Positions 19,176-28,195 are shown, counted from the stretch's first letter. The stretch is DNA of 64,000 bases from Candidatus Neomarinimicrobiota bacterium (GCA_012964825.1 DTTI01000042.1:27531-91530); one strand, 5' to 3'. Program-made: numbers and translations. The notes: a model not told the origin generated them from the letters alone.

Positions 19176-19766
19176 ATGTCTTTATTGAAAGATAAACGTT
19201 TCTGGCTTTTCGTCACTTTTGGTGTCATTATCCTTGTGGTGAGTCTGAGACGCCAAGACAGCAAAAAGAGTGAGTTGCCCATTCTTGGAAAGCTCATTGA
19301 TTTCCAATTGACGGATCAAAATGGAGAGATTTTCAGTAAGGAAGATTTATTAGGGAAAGTTTGGGTGGCTGACTTCATCTTCACCACCTGTGCTGGGCCG
19401 TGCCCCGTTATGTCAGGCCAGTTCGCCGAGCTTCAGTCACGGTTTTCAAATGCACCAGATTTAAATCTTCTATCGATTTCTGTGAATCCAGATTATGATT
19501 CACCGGAGATCCTCCGTGAATACGGCGGCCGGTACGGAGCAAACTACAACAAGTGGCGTTTCCTCACAGGGGACAGAGAAGCAATACACGAACTTGCTGT
19601 TGACGGATTCAAAGTTGGTTCGGTTGAGGATCCCATCTTTCACAGCACCCGATTCATCCTTCTCGATGACAAAGCGAGGATCAGAGGTTATTACATCAGT
19701 TCAGAGCTTGAGGAGATGCAACAGTTATGGCGCGATGTTGAACTTCTGGCGGTAGTAACACCTTGA
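19176..19766 (+). CDS. Sco1/SenC-type copper chaperone
   Basis: 196 aa membrane-anchored thioredoxin-fold protein that loads copper into the CuA site. The metal motif is TTCAGPCPVM (CxxxC), with the distal His in FHSTRFILL. A single N-terminal helix is present. ATG 19176 is chosen because AGGAGG (19164-19169) sits six bases upstream; the frame is open to 19155. Overlaps the following TTG start. Confidence 0.93.
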   Translation: MSLLKDKRFWLFVTFGVIILVVSLRRQDSKKSELPILGKLIDFQLTDQNGEIFSKEDLLGKVWVADFIFTTCAGPCPVMSGQFAELQSRFSNAPDLNLLSISVNPDYDSPEILREYGGRYGANYNKWRFLTGDREAIHELAVDGFKVGSVEDPIFHSTRFILLDDKARIRGYYISSELEEMQQLWRDVELLAVVTP

Positions 19767-20296
19767 CAACACTTCCCGTTCTCGGCGAGAAGTTTTGGCT
19801 CAGGATTATCTACATCTTTTCAGCCGTTCTCGCTTTTGCAGTCGCTTTCCTCATTCTCGGGCCGCGGCCGGATGGTATGGAAGCGGCCGTTGATGTTTCC
19901 GGGCTTCCTACAATCAATGCTATTTTGAATCTGACAACGACAGTTCTCCTGGTGGTAGCCTACGTTTTTATCCGGCAGAAAAAGATTTCTCTTCACAAAA
20001 ATACGATGTTGACCGCTTTTGGCACTTCAGCTCTTTTCCTAGTGACTTATGTGATCTACCACTGGTTCAAGAGTGGCCCAGCCCATTATGCCGGAGAGTG
20101 GCATACGGTATATTTCTTTATCCTTTTTACGCACATCATTCTTGCGGCGGTTATCTTGCCTCTGGCCATGGTTACTCTGTATCGCGGCTGGACAATGAAT
20201 GTCCGGAAGCACCGTAAGATTGCCAAAATAACCCTACCGATCTGGCTCTACGTTAGTGTTACAGGCGTTATAATCTATTCGATGCTCTACCTTTAG
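19763..20296 (+). CDS. DUF420 membrane protein
   Basis: 177 aa with five hydrophobic helices, resembling the DUF420 (YozB-like) family often found beside ctaA/ctaB/sco genes. Histidines lie near helix ends (SLHKNTML, IYHWFKSG, FTHIILAA, KHRKIAK), as in that family. TTG start at 19763 overlaps the sco stop (TTGA). Probably last gene of the respiratory operon and linked to oxidase assembly; its exact role is not known. Confidence 0.8.
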   Translation: MTTLPVLGEKFWLRIIYIFSAVLAFAVAFLILGPRPDGMEAAVDVSGLPTINAILNLTTTVLLVVAYVFIRQKKISLHKNTMLTAFGTSALFLVTYVIYHWFKSGPAHYAGEWHTVYFFILFTHIILAAVILPLAMVTLYRGWTMNVRKHRKIAKITLPIWLYVSVTGVIIYSMLYL

Positions 20297-20406
20297 GTTG
20301 AGCTCTGGCTCACACGTTAAGAAATCTATTTCTTTCGCTATTTTGTGACAATTCTACTAGGTGGCTCGATTTGATTTCAGTAGGGAGTTGACTAATTTCC
20401 CTCTGC

Positions 20407-22680
20407 ATGAAGACTCTTATCTTTACCACCGCACTTCTATTTTTCCCGCAGATTGCTCTTGCTGAAGATGTTTATCAACTGGTGCGAGTTTATTATACTG
20501 GACCTCAACAGTTGAGGACAATTGCTGAAACGGGCATTCCCATGGATCATATCCGACACAAGAGGGGTGTTTACGTAGAATTGACAGCCAGTGAGGTGGA
20601 AGTGGCCAGGCTGGAATCGCAAGGTTTTGAGGTAGAGGTGATGGAGCCAAATCTTCTTGAATTCTATCAGTCCCGTTTTGACCGAAGATTTCGGGCTTAT
20701 GACGATTTCAAACTGGGATCCATGGGTGGGAATTACACCTTTGCGGAAATGGAGGCCGAACTCGACACACTTCATTTTCTCTATCCCAATCTTGTCTCCG
20801 AGAAGATGAGTATCGGAAAATCAGTAGAGGGCAGGGACATCTGGACCGTGAAAGTTTCTGATAACGTTGATCTTGATGAAAACAGCAACGAGGAGTTGGA
20901 ATCGCGCATTCTTTACACGGGACTTACCCATGCCCGTGAACCATTAGGTATGATGAATCTTATCTATTTTATTCATCACCTTTGCAAAAACTACGGTATA
21001 GAAAAATTACCTACTGATATTCTCAATAACCGCGAGTTATGGTTCGTACCTTGCGTTAATCCTGATGGTTACGTCTATAACCAGACTATAGCACCAGAAG
21101 GGGGTGGAATGCACAGAAAAAACAGAAAGGATACTAACTGTGGAGAAGGGACAACCCGCGGAGTTGACCTGAATCGGAACTTCAGCTATAGGTGGGGCAC
21201 CGACAACGAAGGATCGAGTCCCGATCCGTGCTCTCCATCATATCGGGGCAGTGAAGCCTTCTCTGAACCGGAATCGTCTGTTCTAAGAGATTTCATGGCA
21301 TCCATGAGATTCAGGAATGTACTTCATTATCACTCGTACAGTAATCTGTTGATTCATCCGTACGGCGACGGCTCTTATCCTCCTGAACCGGACCTGTCAA
21401 TGTTCAGGGCGTTTGGCAGAGAGATGACAATGTTCAATCAATACCATGTGGGTACAGGTATTGAGACAGTCGGCTATACTGTTAATGGCGACGCTGTGGA
21501 CTACTCCTACGTGAAAGAACAGATGGTCGCTTTTACACCTGAGGTAGGTGACTGGGAAGATGGTTTTTGGCCGTCCAGCAATAGAATTGGCCCATTGTGC
21601 CAAGAAAATCTCTGGCCAAACAGCTATTTTGCAAAGATGGCAGGAACGGTTATGCAGGCCAACCTTATTGGAATAGATGGTGTCTATTTTCAGTCTGGTG
21701 AGACGACGTCAAGGAAAGTGTCCTTCCGAAATGCAGGTCTCAGAAAAAGTCTGGGCAATGTCACTGCTACTGTCAATCCTCTTGACAGCGCTGTGAGAAT
21801 CGATGCCATATCCATTAATCTAGGTCTTGTTGAAAGGCGTCAATTTTTAGCTGATACGTCGACTGTGCCAATAAGTGTGACCGCCGACGTTCCACGCGGC
21901 TGTTCAAGTGGACTGGTTTTTCATTTTATTGATGACAACAGAGAAGTGCAGATTGATACTATAGGTTTTGTCATCGGAGCGCCTGACATCAGTTTTAATG
22001 AAGATGGTGAGTCGGATATGAATCAATGGCGTCAGTCGTCGTGGGGTTCCTCGAATGAGGCATACAGTGGCTCAGCATCCATCACGGACAGCCCCGATGG
22101 TAACTACAGTGCCAACAGTGTCAAGAGTCTGGTGATCGATTCACCCATCGATCTGACTAACGTCTCCAACAGCCGACTGGTTTTCTGGGCAAAATGGGAC
22201 ATTGAAGATGATTACGATGGTGTCTCCATTGAAGTGCAGGCAAATGGCGGTCCTTGGATTTCCTTACCGGGTAAATACACCAAGAAATCCTCAGGTTCAG
22301 GTAGTGGGCAGCCCAAAGGTAGTTTTGTTTATGACGGAAAGCAGATAGATTGGGTCAAAGAATCCATTGATCTTGATGCCATCGAAGGATTCGGTGAAGT
22401 TCTCATCCGTTTTGTCTTCAGATCTGACGAATACACGGAAGAGGACGGTTTCTATTTTGATGATCTTCAACTTTTGACCTATCCTGCTCTTGATGTGGCT
22501 TCAGGTGATCTAACGGGTGATTGCCTCATCGATGTTGCTGATTTGTTGAAATTGGTGGATCTGGTGATGTGGCCTAGTTCCGCATCAGATAATGAAAGGT
22601 CCAGAGCTGATATGAATCACGATTCACTCTTGAATGTTCTCGACATCGTCAAGCTAGTAGACAAAGTTCTGGGGTCATGA
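20407..22680 (+). CDS. secreted M14 zinc carboxypeptidase with C-terminal dockerin-like repeats
   Basis: 757 aa. Signal peptide of about 19 aa (cleavage after ALA), an N-terminal pro-region, then an M14 carboxypeptidase domain. Zinc ligands are in GLTHAREPLGM (HxxE) and LHYHSYSN, and the catalytic Glu is likely in FTPEVGDWE. A beta-sandwich region follows (about 520-690). The last 60 aa contain two Asp-rich 22-residue segments, GDLTGDCLIDVADLLKLVD and ADMNHDSLLNVLDIVKLVD, which look like a type I dockerin. The dockerin suggests tethering to a cohesin-bearing partner, which is not in this window. The first gene after a 110-bp gap, so probably its own transcript. Confidence 0.9.
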   Translation: MKTLIFTTALLFFPQIALAEDVYQLVRVYYTGPQQLRTIAETGIPMDHIRHKRGVYVELTASEVEVARLESQGFEVEVMEPNLLEFYQSRFDRRFRAYDDFKLGSMGGNYTFAEMEAELDTLHFLYPNLVSEKMSIGKSVEGRDIWTVKVSDNVDLDENSNEELESRILYTGLTHAREPLGMMNLIYFIHHLCKNYGIEKLPTDILNNRELWFVPCVNPDGYVYNQTIAPEGGGMHRKNRKDTNCGEGTTRGVDLNRNFSYRWGTDNEGSSPDPCSPSYRGSEAFSEPESSVLRDFMASMRFRNVLHYHSYSNLLIHPYGDGSYPPEPDLSMFRAFGREMTMFNQYHVGTGIETVGYTVNGDAVDYSYVKEQMVAFTPEVGDWEDGFWPSSNRIGPLCQENLWPNSYFAKMAGTVMQANLIGIDGVYFQSGETTSRKVSFRNAGLRKSLGNVTATVNPLDSAVRIDAISINLGLVERRQFLADTSTVPISVTADVPRGCSSGLVFHFIDDNREVQIDTIGFVIGAPDISFNEDGESDMNQWRQSSWGSSNEAYSGSASITDSPDGNYSANSVKSLVIDSPIDLTNVSNSRLVFWAKWDIEDDYDGVSIEVQANGGPWISLPGKYTKKSSGSGSGQPKGSFVYDGKQIDWVKESIDLDAIEGFGEVLIRFVFRSDEYTEEDGFYFDDLQLLTYPALDVASGDLTGDCLIDVADLLKLVDLVMWPSSASDNERSRADMNHDSLLNVLDIVKLVDKVLGS

Positions 22681-22758
22681 CCGCTCCTGTTTGGGAATCA
22701 TATTGTCTGGATGTAGATTTGAAAACAATGGATTACTATTATTGAGGAGTAGGTAATA

Positions 22759-23289
22759 ATGAGTGAATTTCTTGATGAAGAATCTCAGCAAATGGATGAA
22801 CAAGAGTTTAAAGTAGAAAAAGAATTGGGAGAAGGCATCTCAATCCATGATTCGATTAATACTCTTAGTCTCCGAAAAATGGTTTTGGCCAAGAGTGGAA
22901 CTACGATTCAGTCTGTCATTGAACTATTTCAGTCAAAGAGGGTAACCTGCGTTCTGGTTGGTGACGAAAAACTCCAGGGTATTTTTACTGAGAGAGATGT
23001 CATTATGAAGCTGGCGGGTAAAGGGTTTGACTACAATAAGGAGATTGTTGACGATTATATGACACATTCTCCGGAAAGTTTGCGCGGACGTGACTCTATA
23101 GCCTTTGCCTTAAACAGGATGACAGAGGGTGGTTTCCGACATGTTCCAGTAATAGATGATGAAGGAAAACCTGTTGCTATTGTTAGTGTTTTAGATATTG
23201 TGCGCCATCTTGCTGAATTTTTCTCAGCGGATGTACTTAACCTTCCCCCAACACCACTGAGAGAGCAGAAAAGCGCGGAGGGCGGATAA
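22759..23289 (+). CDS. CBS-domain pair protein
   Basis: 176 aa with an acidic N-terminal part and two CBS motifs, VIELFQSKRVTCVLVGDEKL with GIFTERDVIMKLAG, and ALNRMTEGGFRHVPVIDDEG with AIVSVLDIVRHL. Such pairs bind adenine nucleotides and usually regulate a partner; no partner domain is fused here. GAGGAG at 22744-22749 precedes ATG 22759. The substrate or partner cannot be told. Confidence 0.88.
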   Translation: MSEFLDEESQQMDEQEFKVEKELGEGISIHDSINTLSLRKMVLAKSGTTIQSVIELFQSKRVTCVLVGDEKLQGIFTERDVIMKLAGKGFDYNKEIVDDYMTHSPESLRGRDSIAFALNRMTEGGFRHVPVIDDEGKPVAIVSVLDIVRHLAEFFSADVLNLPPTPLREQKSAEGG

Positions 23290-23306
23290 ACTTCCGTTAA
23301 CTAAAA

Positions 23307-24014
23307 TTGCGCCGTCTCGCGCCTATTCTTTCACTCACTCTTGTTTCACTTTATTTAGGATGCGCTGCTCATCCTACCATCGCAGACCATACATTGAAAA
23401 AAGGTGAGAAGTATTATGGTTATACGCTGTCGACGGAAAATATTTTCCCTGTAATGTTTTATCGTTTCGGCCTTTCAGATGTGAGTGATCTTGGTCTTCG
23501 CGTTGGTGTGCCCATCTATGGTTCAGGTATTGATTATTCGAGGACGCTGTTTGAAAAAGGTAAGAAACGAGATGTTCTTAATGTGGGTTGGAGTTTATCA
23601 CCAAATTCGAGCTATGACTTCACCTATTTTAAATTCCGGGACGGAAAGAAAGAAGGAGACACAATCTACTGGGCTTTTCGGAGTATGATCATACCAGATG
23701 GTTCCTATGCTGAAAGTGGTCAGAGTACGCGTATAGGTTTTCTCATGGGCCTCTATCGGAAGAGTAGATTTGGAATAGAGGCTGGCTATTTTCACGATTT
23801 TGCTAGTATGCCTCTTTCAAAAATTTATGTGTCTTCGTGGGATGAATATATCAATAAGGATAAGAATAAGGCCAAGTATGGTAGATTTGATGTTCCCCAC
23901 GTATCTCCTGGCGGTTGGCCGACGCAACATTCGCGTCTGGTAGGGTTCTCTTTGAGGGTCACTTTCCCTCTGGGTTATAAGGCACAGAAAGAAGCGGAAG
24001 AAAAAGAGCAATAG
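23307..24014 (+). CDS. outer-membrane-type lipoprotein, unknown function
   Basis: 235 aa. The N-terminus MRRLAPILSLTLVSLYLGC is a lipoprotein signal with lipobox LYLGC. The rest alternates polar and aromatic residues (for example YRFGLSDVSDLGLRVGVP), as in beta-sheet outer-membrane proteins, and ends in a charged KEAEEKEQ tail. Start is TTG 23307, needed to include the signal. Not recognised as a named family. It follows the CBS gene by 17 bp. Confidence 0.7.
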   Translation: MRRLAPILSLTLVSLYLGCAAHPTIADHTLKKGEKYYGYTLSTENIFPVMFYRFGLSDVSDLGLRVGVPIYGSGIDYSRTLFEKGKKRDVLNVGWSLSPNSSYDFTYFKFRDGKKEGDTIYWAFRSMIIPDGSYAESGQSTRIGFLMGLYRKSRFGIEAGYFHDFASMPLSKIYVSSWDEYINKDKNKAKYGRFDVPHVSPGGWPTQHSRLVGFSLRVTFPLGYKAQKEAEEKEQ

Positions 24015-24059
24015 CAGACTTATCCCCGTCCGTCCCGGTTTTAGATTATAACTGGCTCA

Positions 24060-25157
24060 ATGAACACTACATCTGAAAAACCGGCCCTCAGTCCACTCTT
24101 CCAAGACAACGACCTAAACGGGCTGAAAAATGAGATAGATAAAACTGTATCCAGCAAAACCGCTCTTAAACACTTTTTTTTGGATCTTTTTCAATTTTCC
24201 GCATCCAATCACCGCACTTATACGGCGCCGGATGATAATAGTGCACACCCCCTCAGAACATTCAATTCTCTCAAGAACTTGGCGGCTCTTAGACTGGAAT
24301 CTCCTTCCAGACCCATCGTAGAGAAGTCAATAGAGATCTGCCACCAATTTGAGAGAAGTGGTGACAGGCCGGTGAAGCCTGAGTTGAAAGAAGAAGAGCT
24401 GCAACAGCCGCTCTTCACCCAGGATTTTCTATGGGCGTTGACTGAAGGTGAGACTGAAAAAGCGAGGCATGAGGCTGCCAAGATAGTGGTTGTTTCGGAC
24501 AATCCTTCTGCTGTCATGGAAATGGTTATGGAAGTGACAGCCCATCATATGGACGAACTAGGCGCCTTTGTATATGGTGTCTACCGTTCGGCGGTTTTTT
24601 GCGGAGGGAAAAAACTGGAACCTTTTTTGGATTTAGTTCTGACAGAAGTGACGAAGCGGACTCGACCCATGGAAGTATCGGATTCACTTCAATACGACAG
24701 TTTGCACCCATTTTTGGATGATGTTTTGAGAAATGGCGATGACAGGATTGTCTCTCTTTTCTCCACGGCTTTACGGCTGTGGGACATGGACAGCGTCCGG
24801 CAAAGCGGCTACCGGAAAGGGCTAAAGGTGTGGGCTGACAGGAAGTTCAAGCCTAAATCTTTCACAGAAGATAATGGAGTCTCATGGAAAGGTTCACCCG
24901 CCGATTCTGTGGTCACAGCTATCGAAGGCAATAATCTATCTCAGTTGGCTCACACTCTTCTCCGGGTCCGTTCCACAGATGATTGGTCTTGGGCCACAGA
25001 TCTGGCTGAAAAGTGGATCGAATCATTCGAGACCGAAGAATCAGATTTTCTGATGCTTGATTCACTTCAATCTTTTACCAGAGTTGTTCCTGAACAATTT
25101 ATGCCTTTACTGGCGGTGAGACTTCTCAAAGTGAATGAAACAATCAGTGATAGATGA
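24060..25157 (+). CDS. hypothetical protein (unrecognised, helical)
   Basis: 365 aa, no signal peptide or membrane segment, predicted mostly helical. No motif I recognise. Histidines and cysteines are scattered (ICHQFERSGD, TAHHMDELGAFVYGVYRS). The repeated pattern of helix blocks beginning FLDLVLTEV and PFLDDVL suggests an alpha-solenoid-like fold. It leads a tight cluster: the next start (ATG 25154) overlaps its stop by 4 bp. The function is unknown; co-expression with the metallo-beta-lactamase protein is likely. Confidence 0.75.
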   Translation: MNTTSEKPALSPLFQDNDLNGLKNEIDKTVSSKTALKHFFLDLFQFSASNHRTYTAPDDNSAHPLRTFNSLKNLAALRLESPSRPIVEKSIEICHQFERSGDRPVKPELKEEELQQPLFTQDFLWALTEGETEKARHEAAKIVVVSDNPSAVMEMVMEVTAHHMDELGAFVYGVYRSAVFCGGKKLEPFLDLVLTEVTKRTRPMEVSDSLQYDSLHPFLDDVLRNGDDRIVSLFSTALRLWDMDSVRQSGYRKGLKVWADRKFKPKSFTEDNGVSWKGSPADSVVTAIEGNNLSQLAHTLLRVRSTDDWSWATDLAEKWIESFETEESDFLMLDSLQSFTRVVPEQFMPLLAVRLLKVNETISDR

Positions 25158-26008
25158 AACTAGGAAACTATAAAGTTACTTCTCTCGTAACTAGCCGTTT
25201 CGGCCTAGACGGCGGCTCAATGTTCGGAGTAATTCCTAAAAGCATGTGGGAAAAGGAGATCACCCCGGATGAAAAAAATAGGGTTCCGATGGTGACGCGA
25301 TCTCTTTTTCTACAAGGAGAAGGGAAGACCATTCTGGTGGATACAGGCAATGGCGATAAGTGGGATTCAAAAATGAAGGACATCCTAGCCACGGATCCTT
25401 TCGCAGTGAACCTTCAAGCAGCTTTGAGCGAATTATCTGTAAAACCCGATGACATTACTGACATCATCTGTACTCATCTCCATTTTGATCACGCCGGCGG
25501 GAACACGCGGTTGGATGGCCAGGAGATTGTGCCCGCTTTCCCTAACGCCACCTACTGGCTCCAACGCTCGAACTGGGAGTGGGCCAACGCACCGACAGAA
25601 AAAGACCAGGGTAGCTACCGTTCAGAAAACTGGGAAGTGTTAGCCGCAAATGATATGTTCACTTTTCTGGACGGTGAAGAGGAATTTATCGCCGGCATTC
25701 AGATTAGAATGTCCCACGGTCACACTCCCGGGCAGATGCATCCTCTCATTTCGGACGGAAATACTACCATTTTCTTTGGCGGCGATCTTTTTCCAACACG
25801 ACTCCATTTTCGAATCCCTTGTATCATGGCATTTGATAACGAACCTCTCAGGACGCTGGAAGAAAAAAAATTGTTTCTGAATCAGGCCGCAGATGAAGAT
25901 TGGGGGATCATTTTAGCACATGATCAGAGTACTGAAAGTATTCGGGTGAATCGTGACGGGGAAAAGCATAACATTGAACAAATGACATTAGGCGGTAGAG
26001 AAAAGTGA
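25154..26008 (+). CDS. metallo-beta-lactamase fold hydrolase
   Basis: 284 aa, with the binuclear metal motif CTHLHFDHAGG (HxHxDH), the second His in MSHGHTPGQMH, and GGDLFPTRLH supplying the bridging Asp. The arrangement (N-terminal strand block, then IILAHDQSTESI) is like the lactonase-type MBL proteins (AHL lactonase/AttM group), but the substrate cannot be read from the sequence. Translationally coupled at both ends (ATGA overlap upstream, GTGA downstream). Confidence 0.9.
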   Translation: MKLGNYKVTSLVTSRFGLDGGSMFGVIPKSMWEKEITPDEKNRVPMVTRSLFLQGEGKTILVDTGNGDKWDSKMKDILATDPFAVNLQAALSELSVKPDDITDIICTHLHFDHAGGNTRLDGQEIVPAFPNATYWLQRSNWEWANAPTEKDQGSYRSENWEVLAANDMFTFLDGEEEFIAGIQIRMSHGHTPGQMHPLISDGNTTIFFGGDLFPTRLHFRIPCIMAFDNEPLRTLEEKKLFLNQAADEDWGIILAHDQSTESIRVNRDGEKHNIEQMTLGGREK

Positions 26009-26343
26009 GCAAAGTAGCTGTATTTGTCCGGGACTTTGAACTGGGGACACGAATTGCCGACACCCTTACGTTATTAGGTGAGGCATGCGTTTTCCCCGAT
26101 GCAGAATCTGACGACACACAAGACGCCAGGGTGGTGATTATCGATCTTGATGATGTTGATCTGAAACCGCTGAATCTGGTTTACAAACTGACAGGTGAAT
26201 CGCCTGAATTGTCGGTGGTAGGGTGCGCCATCCGAGTATCGAAAAGGTTAATGTATGAAGCGAAAGAGGCCGGGTGCCGATGGGTGTTTCCAAAATCTTC
26301 CCTGGTGAGGAACCTACCTGCAGTGCTGGAAAGCGGAGCCTGA
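26005..26343 (+). CDS. stand-alone receiver-like protein
   Basis: 112 aa with a CheY-like alternating beta/alpha pattern: KVAVFVRDFELG (strand 1), VVIIDLDDVDL (strand 3, where the phospho-accepting Asp would be) and CRWVFPKSSL (strand 5 with the conserved Lys). Only one acid follows strand 1, instead of the usual pair, so it may be a degenerate receiver. There is no output domain. GTG start at 26005 overlaps the MBL stop, and its stop overlaps the nth ATG. Confidence 0.65.
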   Translation: MSKVAVFVRDFELGTRIADTLTLLGEACVFPDAESDDTQDARVVIIDLDDVDLKPLNLVYKLTGESPELSVVGCAIRVSKRLMYEAKEAGCRWVFPKSSLVRNLPAVLESGA

Positions 26344-26990
26344 TGCTGAAAGAATCACAACAGTCAAAGCGGGAGCGCATGGTTCAAGTCATTGACCGAT
26401 TGAAAAAAGAGTATCCTTCAGCCAAGTGCAGCCTCGATTACAGGGATGCCCACCAGTTATTGGTGTCGACCATCCTTTCGGCACAGTGCACAGACAAGCG
26501 AGTAAATATGGTGACACCCGGTCTGTTCAAAAAATATAAGACAGTGGCGGCCTTTGCTTACTGCGACGTCAATGAACTGTCTGAAGATATCCGCTCTACA
26601 GGCTATCACAATCAAAAGGCGAAATCTATTCAAGGTACCAGCCTCATGATCCAGGAGGAGTATGAAGGTGAGGTGCCCAGTACCATGGAAGATTTGCTTC
26701 AGTTGCCCGGCGTGGGGCGCAAAACAGCCAACTGTGTCCTTGGGACAGTGTTTAATGTCCCTTCCATGGTCATTGATACACATATGGTCAGAATCATGAA
26801 TCTGCTGGGGTTCACCCAAAAGAAAAATCCTGTCAATATTGAGTTTGAAATTGTTGATATCGCAGAGGAAAAAAATTGGGTTATTCTGACTCATCTTATC
26901 ATTGAACACGGCCGCAATGTCTGTATAGCCAGACGGCCTCAGTGCTCCGATTGTTGTTTAAGTGATATTTGCCCGTCGTCACTGGTATAG
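26343..26990 (+). CDS. nth: endonuclease III (DNA glycosylase/AP lyase)
   Basis: 215 aa base-excision repair enzyme for oxidised pyrimidines. The helix-hairpin-helix LPGVGRKTANCVLG contains the catalytic Lys, VIDTHMVR contains the catalytic Asp, and the 4Fe-4S loop has spacing C-x6-C-x2-C-x5-C in CIARRPQCSDCCLSDIC. ATG 26343 overlaps the previous stop by one base, and the frame extends upstream only as a shadow of the receiver-like gene. Confidence 0.95.
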   Translation: MLKESQQSKRERMVQVIDRLKKEYPSAKCSLDYRDAHQLLVSTILSAQCTDKRVNMVTPGLFKKYKTVAAFAYCDVNELSEDIRSTGYHNQKAKSIQGTSLMIQEEYEGEVPSTMEDLLQLPGVGRKTANCVLGTVFNVPSMVIDTHMVRIMNLLGFTQKKNPVNIEFEIVDIAEEKNWVILTHLIIEHGRNVCIARRPQCSDCCLSDICPSSLV

Positions 26991-27093
26991 ATTAGCGTTT
27001 ATTTAACGTGGAATTCTTTCCCCCATACTGGCCGCTGACTGTAAATTCACGGAAGCATATTTCAAGGATTAAATTATAGAAATCGGGTTATCA

Positions 27094-27504
27094 ATGCCCT
27101 ACCTGACAAAAAAATTCAAATATTGCGCTGCTCACCAATATGGCCATTCTGATTGGAGTAACGAAAAAAACAGAGAAGTTTTCGGGGAAGATGCGCGATT
27201 GCATGGTCACAATTACGAACTTGAAGTGACCGTTACAGGTAAGATCAATGAAGATACAGGCTTTCTAGCTGACCTTGTTGCACTAAAGAAAATTGTTAAC
27301 AAAAAAGTGATCGATGTTATTGATCACTCAACCATCGAAAAAGATATTCCCTGGTTTCGGAATAAACAACCTTCCACAGAACATATGGTCATTTGGATGT
27401 GGGAGCAGATAGAGCCGGAACTTGAGGATACGAAACTTCATCGGATACGGGTTCGGGAAACACCTACCATATACACTGATTACTACGGCCCCGCCTCTGA
27501 ATGA
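27094..27504 (+). CDS. queD: 6-carboxy-tetrahydropterin synthase (QueD/PTPS family)
   Basis: 136 aa zinc enzyme that turns dihydroneopterin triphosphate into the queuosine precursor CPH4. Zinc histidines are in YCAAHQYG and LHGHNYELEV, and the pterin-binding Glu is in VRETPTIYT. The cysteine usually found near the catalytic site may be the C before AAHQ. The neighbours are a queuosine-precursor transporter and folE, the enzyme that makes its substrate. Confidence 0.92.
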   Translation: MPYLTKKFKYCAAHQYGHSDWSNEKNREVFGEDARLHGHNYELEVTVTGKINEDTGFLADLVALKKIVNKKVIDVIDHSTIEKDIPWFRNKQPSTEHMVIWMWEQIEPELEDTKLHRIRVRETPTIYTDYYGPASE

Positions 27505-28172
27505 GTTTTAAAGAGAGACTTTTTTTATTCCTCAGTGGAGTATTTCTCACTGCGCTGATTTTAGGTAATGTTATCGGTACAACCAAATTTGTAAACGTTT
27601 TTGGGCTCACTGTTCCCGCTGGGGTACTGGCCTATCCATTTACCTTCCTCGCCACTGATCTCATCTGTGAGCTTTACGGCAAGAAGCGTGCCCAGACACT
27701 TGTCTGGACAGGATTTGCCATGAACTTTTTCATGCTGGGCCTCATGACCTTAGGACATTTTTTTCCAGATGCCGGGGGCGTCTCCGGTGCTACGTCCACT
27801 TTTGAATCGGTTTATCAGTTTATGGTGGGGAATGTGATTGCTTCCATGATCGCTTATCTTGTGGCGCAGACAGTGGATGTGCATATGTTTCATTTTTGGA
27901 AAAAATTGACCAAAGGGAAGCATCTCTGGCTGAGAAACAATCTTTCCACGACGGCCAGTCAGCTGGTTGATACTACCGCAATACTAACAATCTTGTATTA
28001 TGCAAATAATTTGGGAAACAATGTAAATACCCTTGGCGATCTCCTGCCACTCATCTATTATTCCTACTTGTTCAAGTTCTTTTTTGCTCTTTTTGATACA
28101 CCACTGTTTTACCTTGGGGTCTGGGCCTTGAAGCCGAAAGTCCATGAAGATCCGGAAGAGGTATGGAGTTAA
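27501..28172 (+). CDS. queuosine precursor transporter (YhhQ/VUT family)
   Basis: 223 aa with about six membrane helices. Family motifs are ALILGNVIGTTKFVNVFGLT, PAGVLAYPFTFLATDLICE and the C-terminal region YYSYLFKFFFALFDTPLFYL. It imports preQ0/preQ1-type bases. ATG 27501 overlaps the queD stop by 4 bp. Having both a synthesis gene and an importer side by side implies the cell can make or salvage the precursor. Confidence 0.92.
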   Translation: MSFKERLFLFLSGVFLTALILGNVIGTTKFVNVFGLTVPAGVLAYPFTFLATDLICELYGKKRAQTLVWTGFAMNFFMLGLMTLGHFFPDAGGVSGATSTFESVYQFMVGNVIASMIAYLVAQTVDVHMFHFWKKLTKGKHLWLRNNLSTTASQLVDTTAILTILYYANNLGNNVNTLGDLLPLIYYSYLFKFFFALFDTPLFYLGVWALKPKVHEDPEEVWS

Positions 28173-28195
28173 AAACGTTTTGGTGAGGAAGCCAT

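Noticed and set aside
20297..20406. Promoter of the carboxypeptidase gene
   Set aside because: A promoter must be somewhere here, but no -35/-10 pair with acceptable spacing stands out, so none is listed.
27004..27093. preQ1 riboswitch before queD
   Set aside because: The short leader does not show the AGAGGTTC/ACCCTC type pairs or the A-rich tail of preQ1-I, and I see no preQ1-II pattern.
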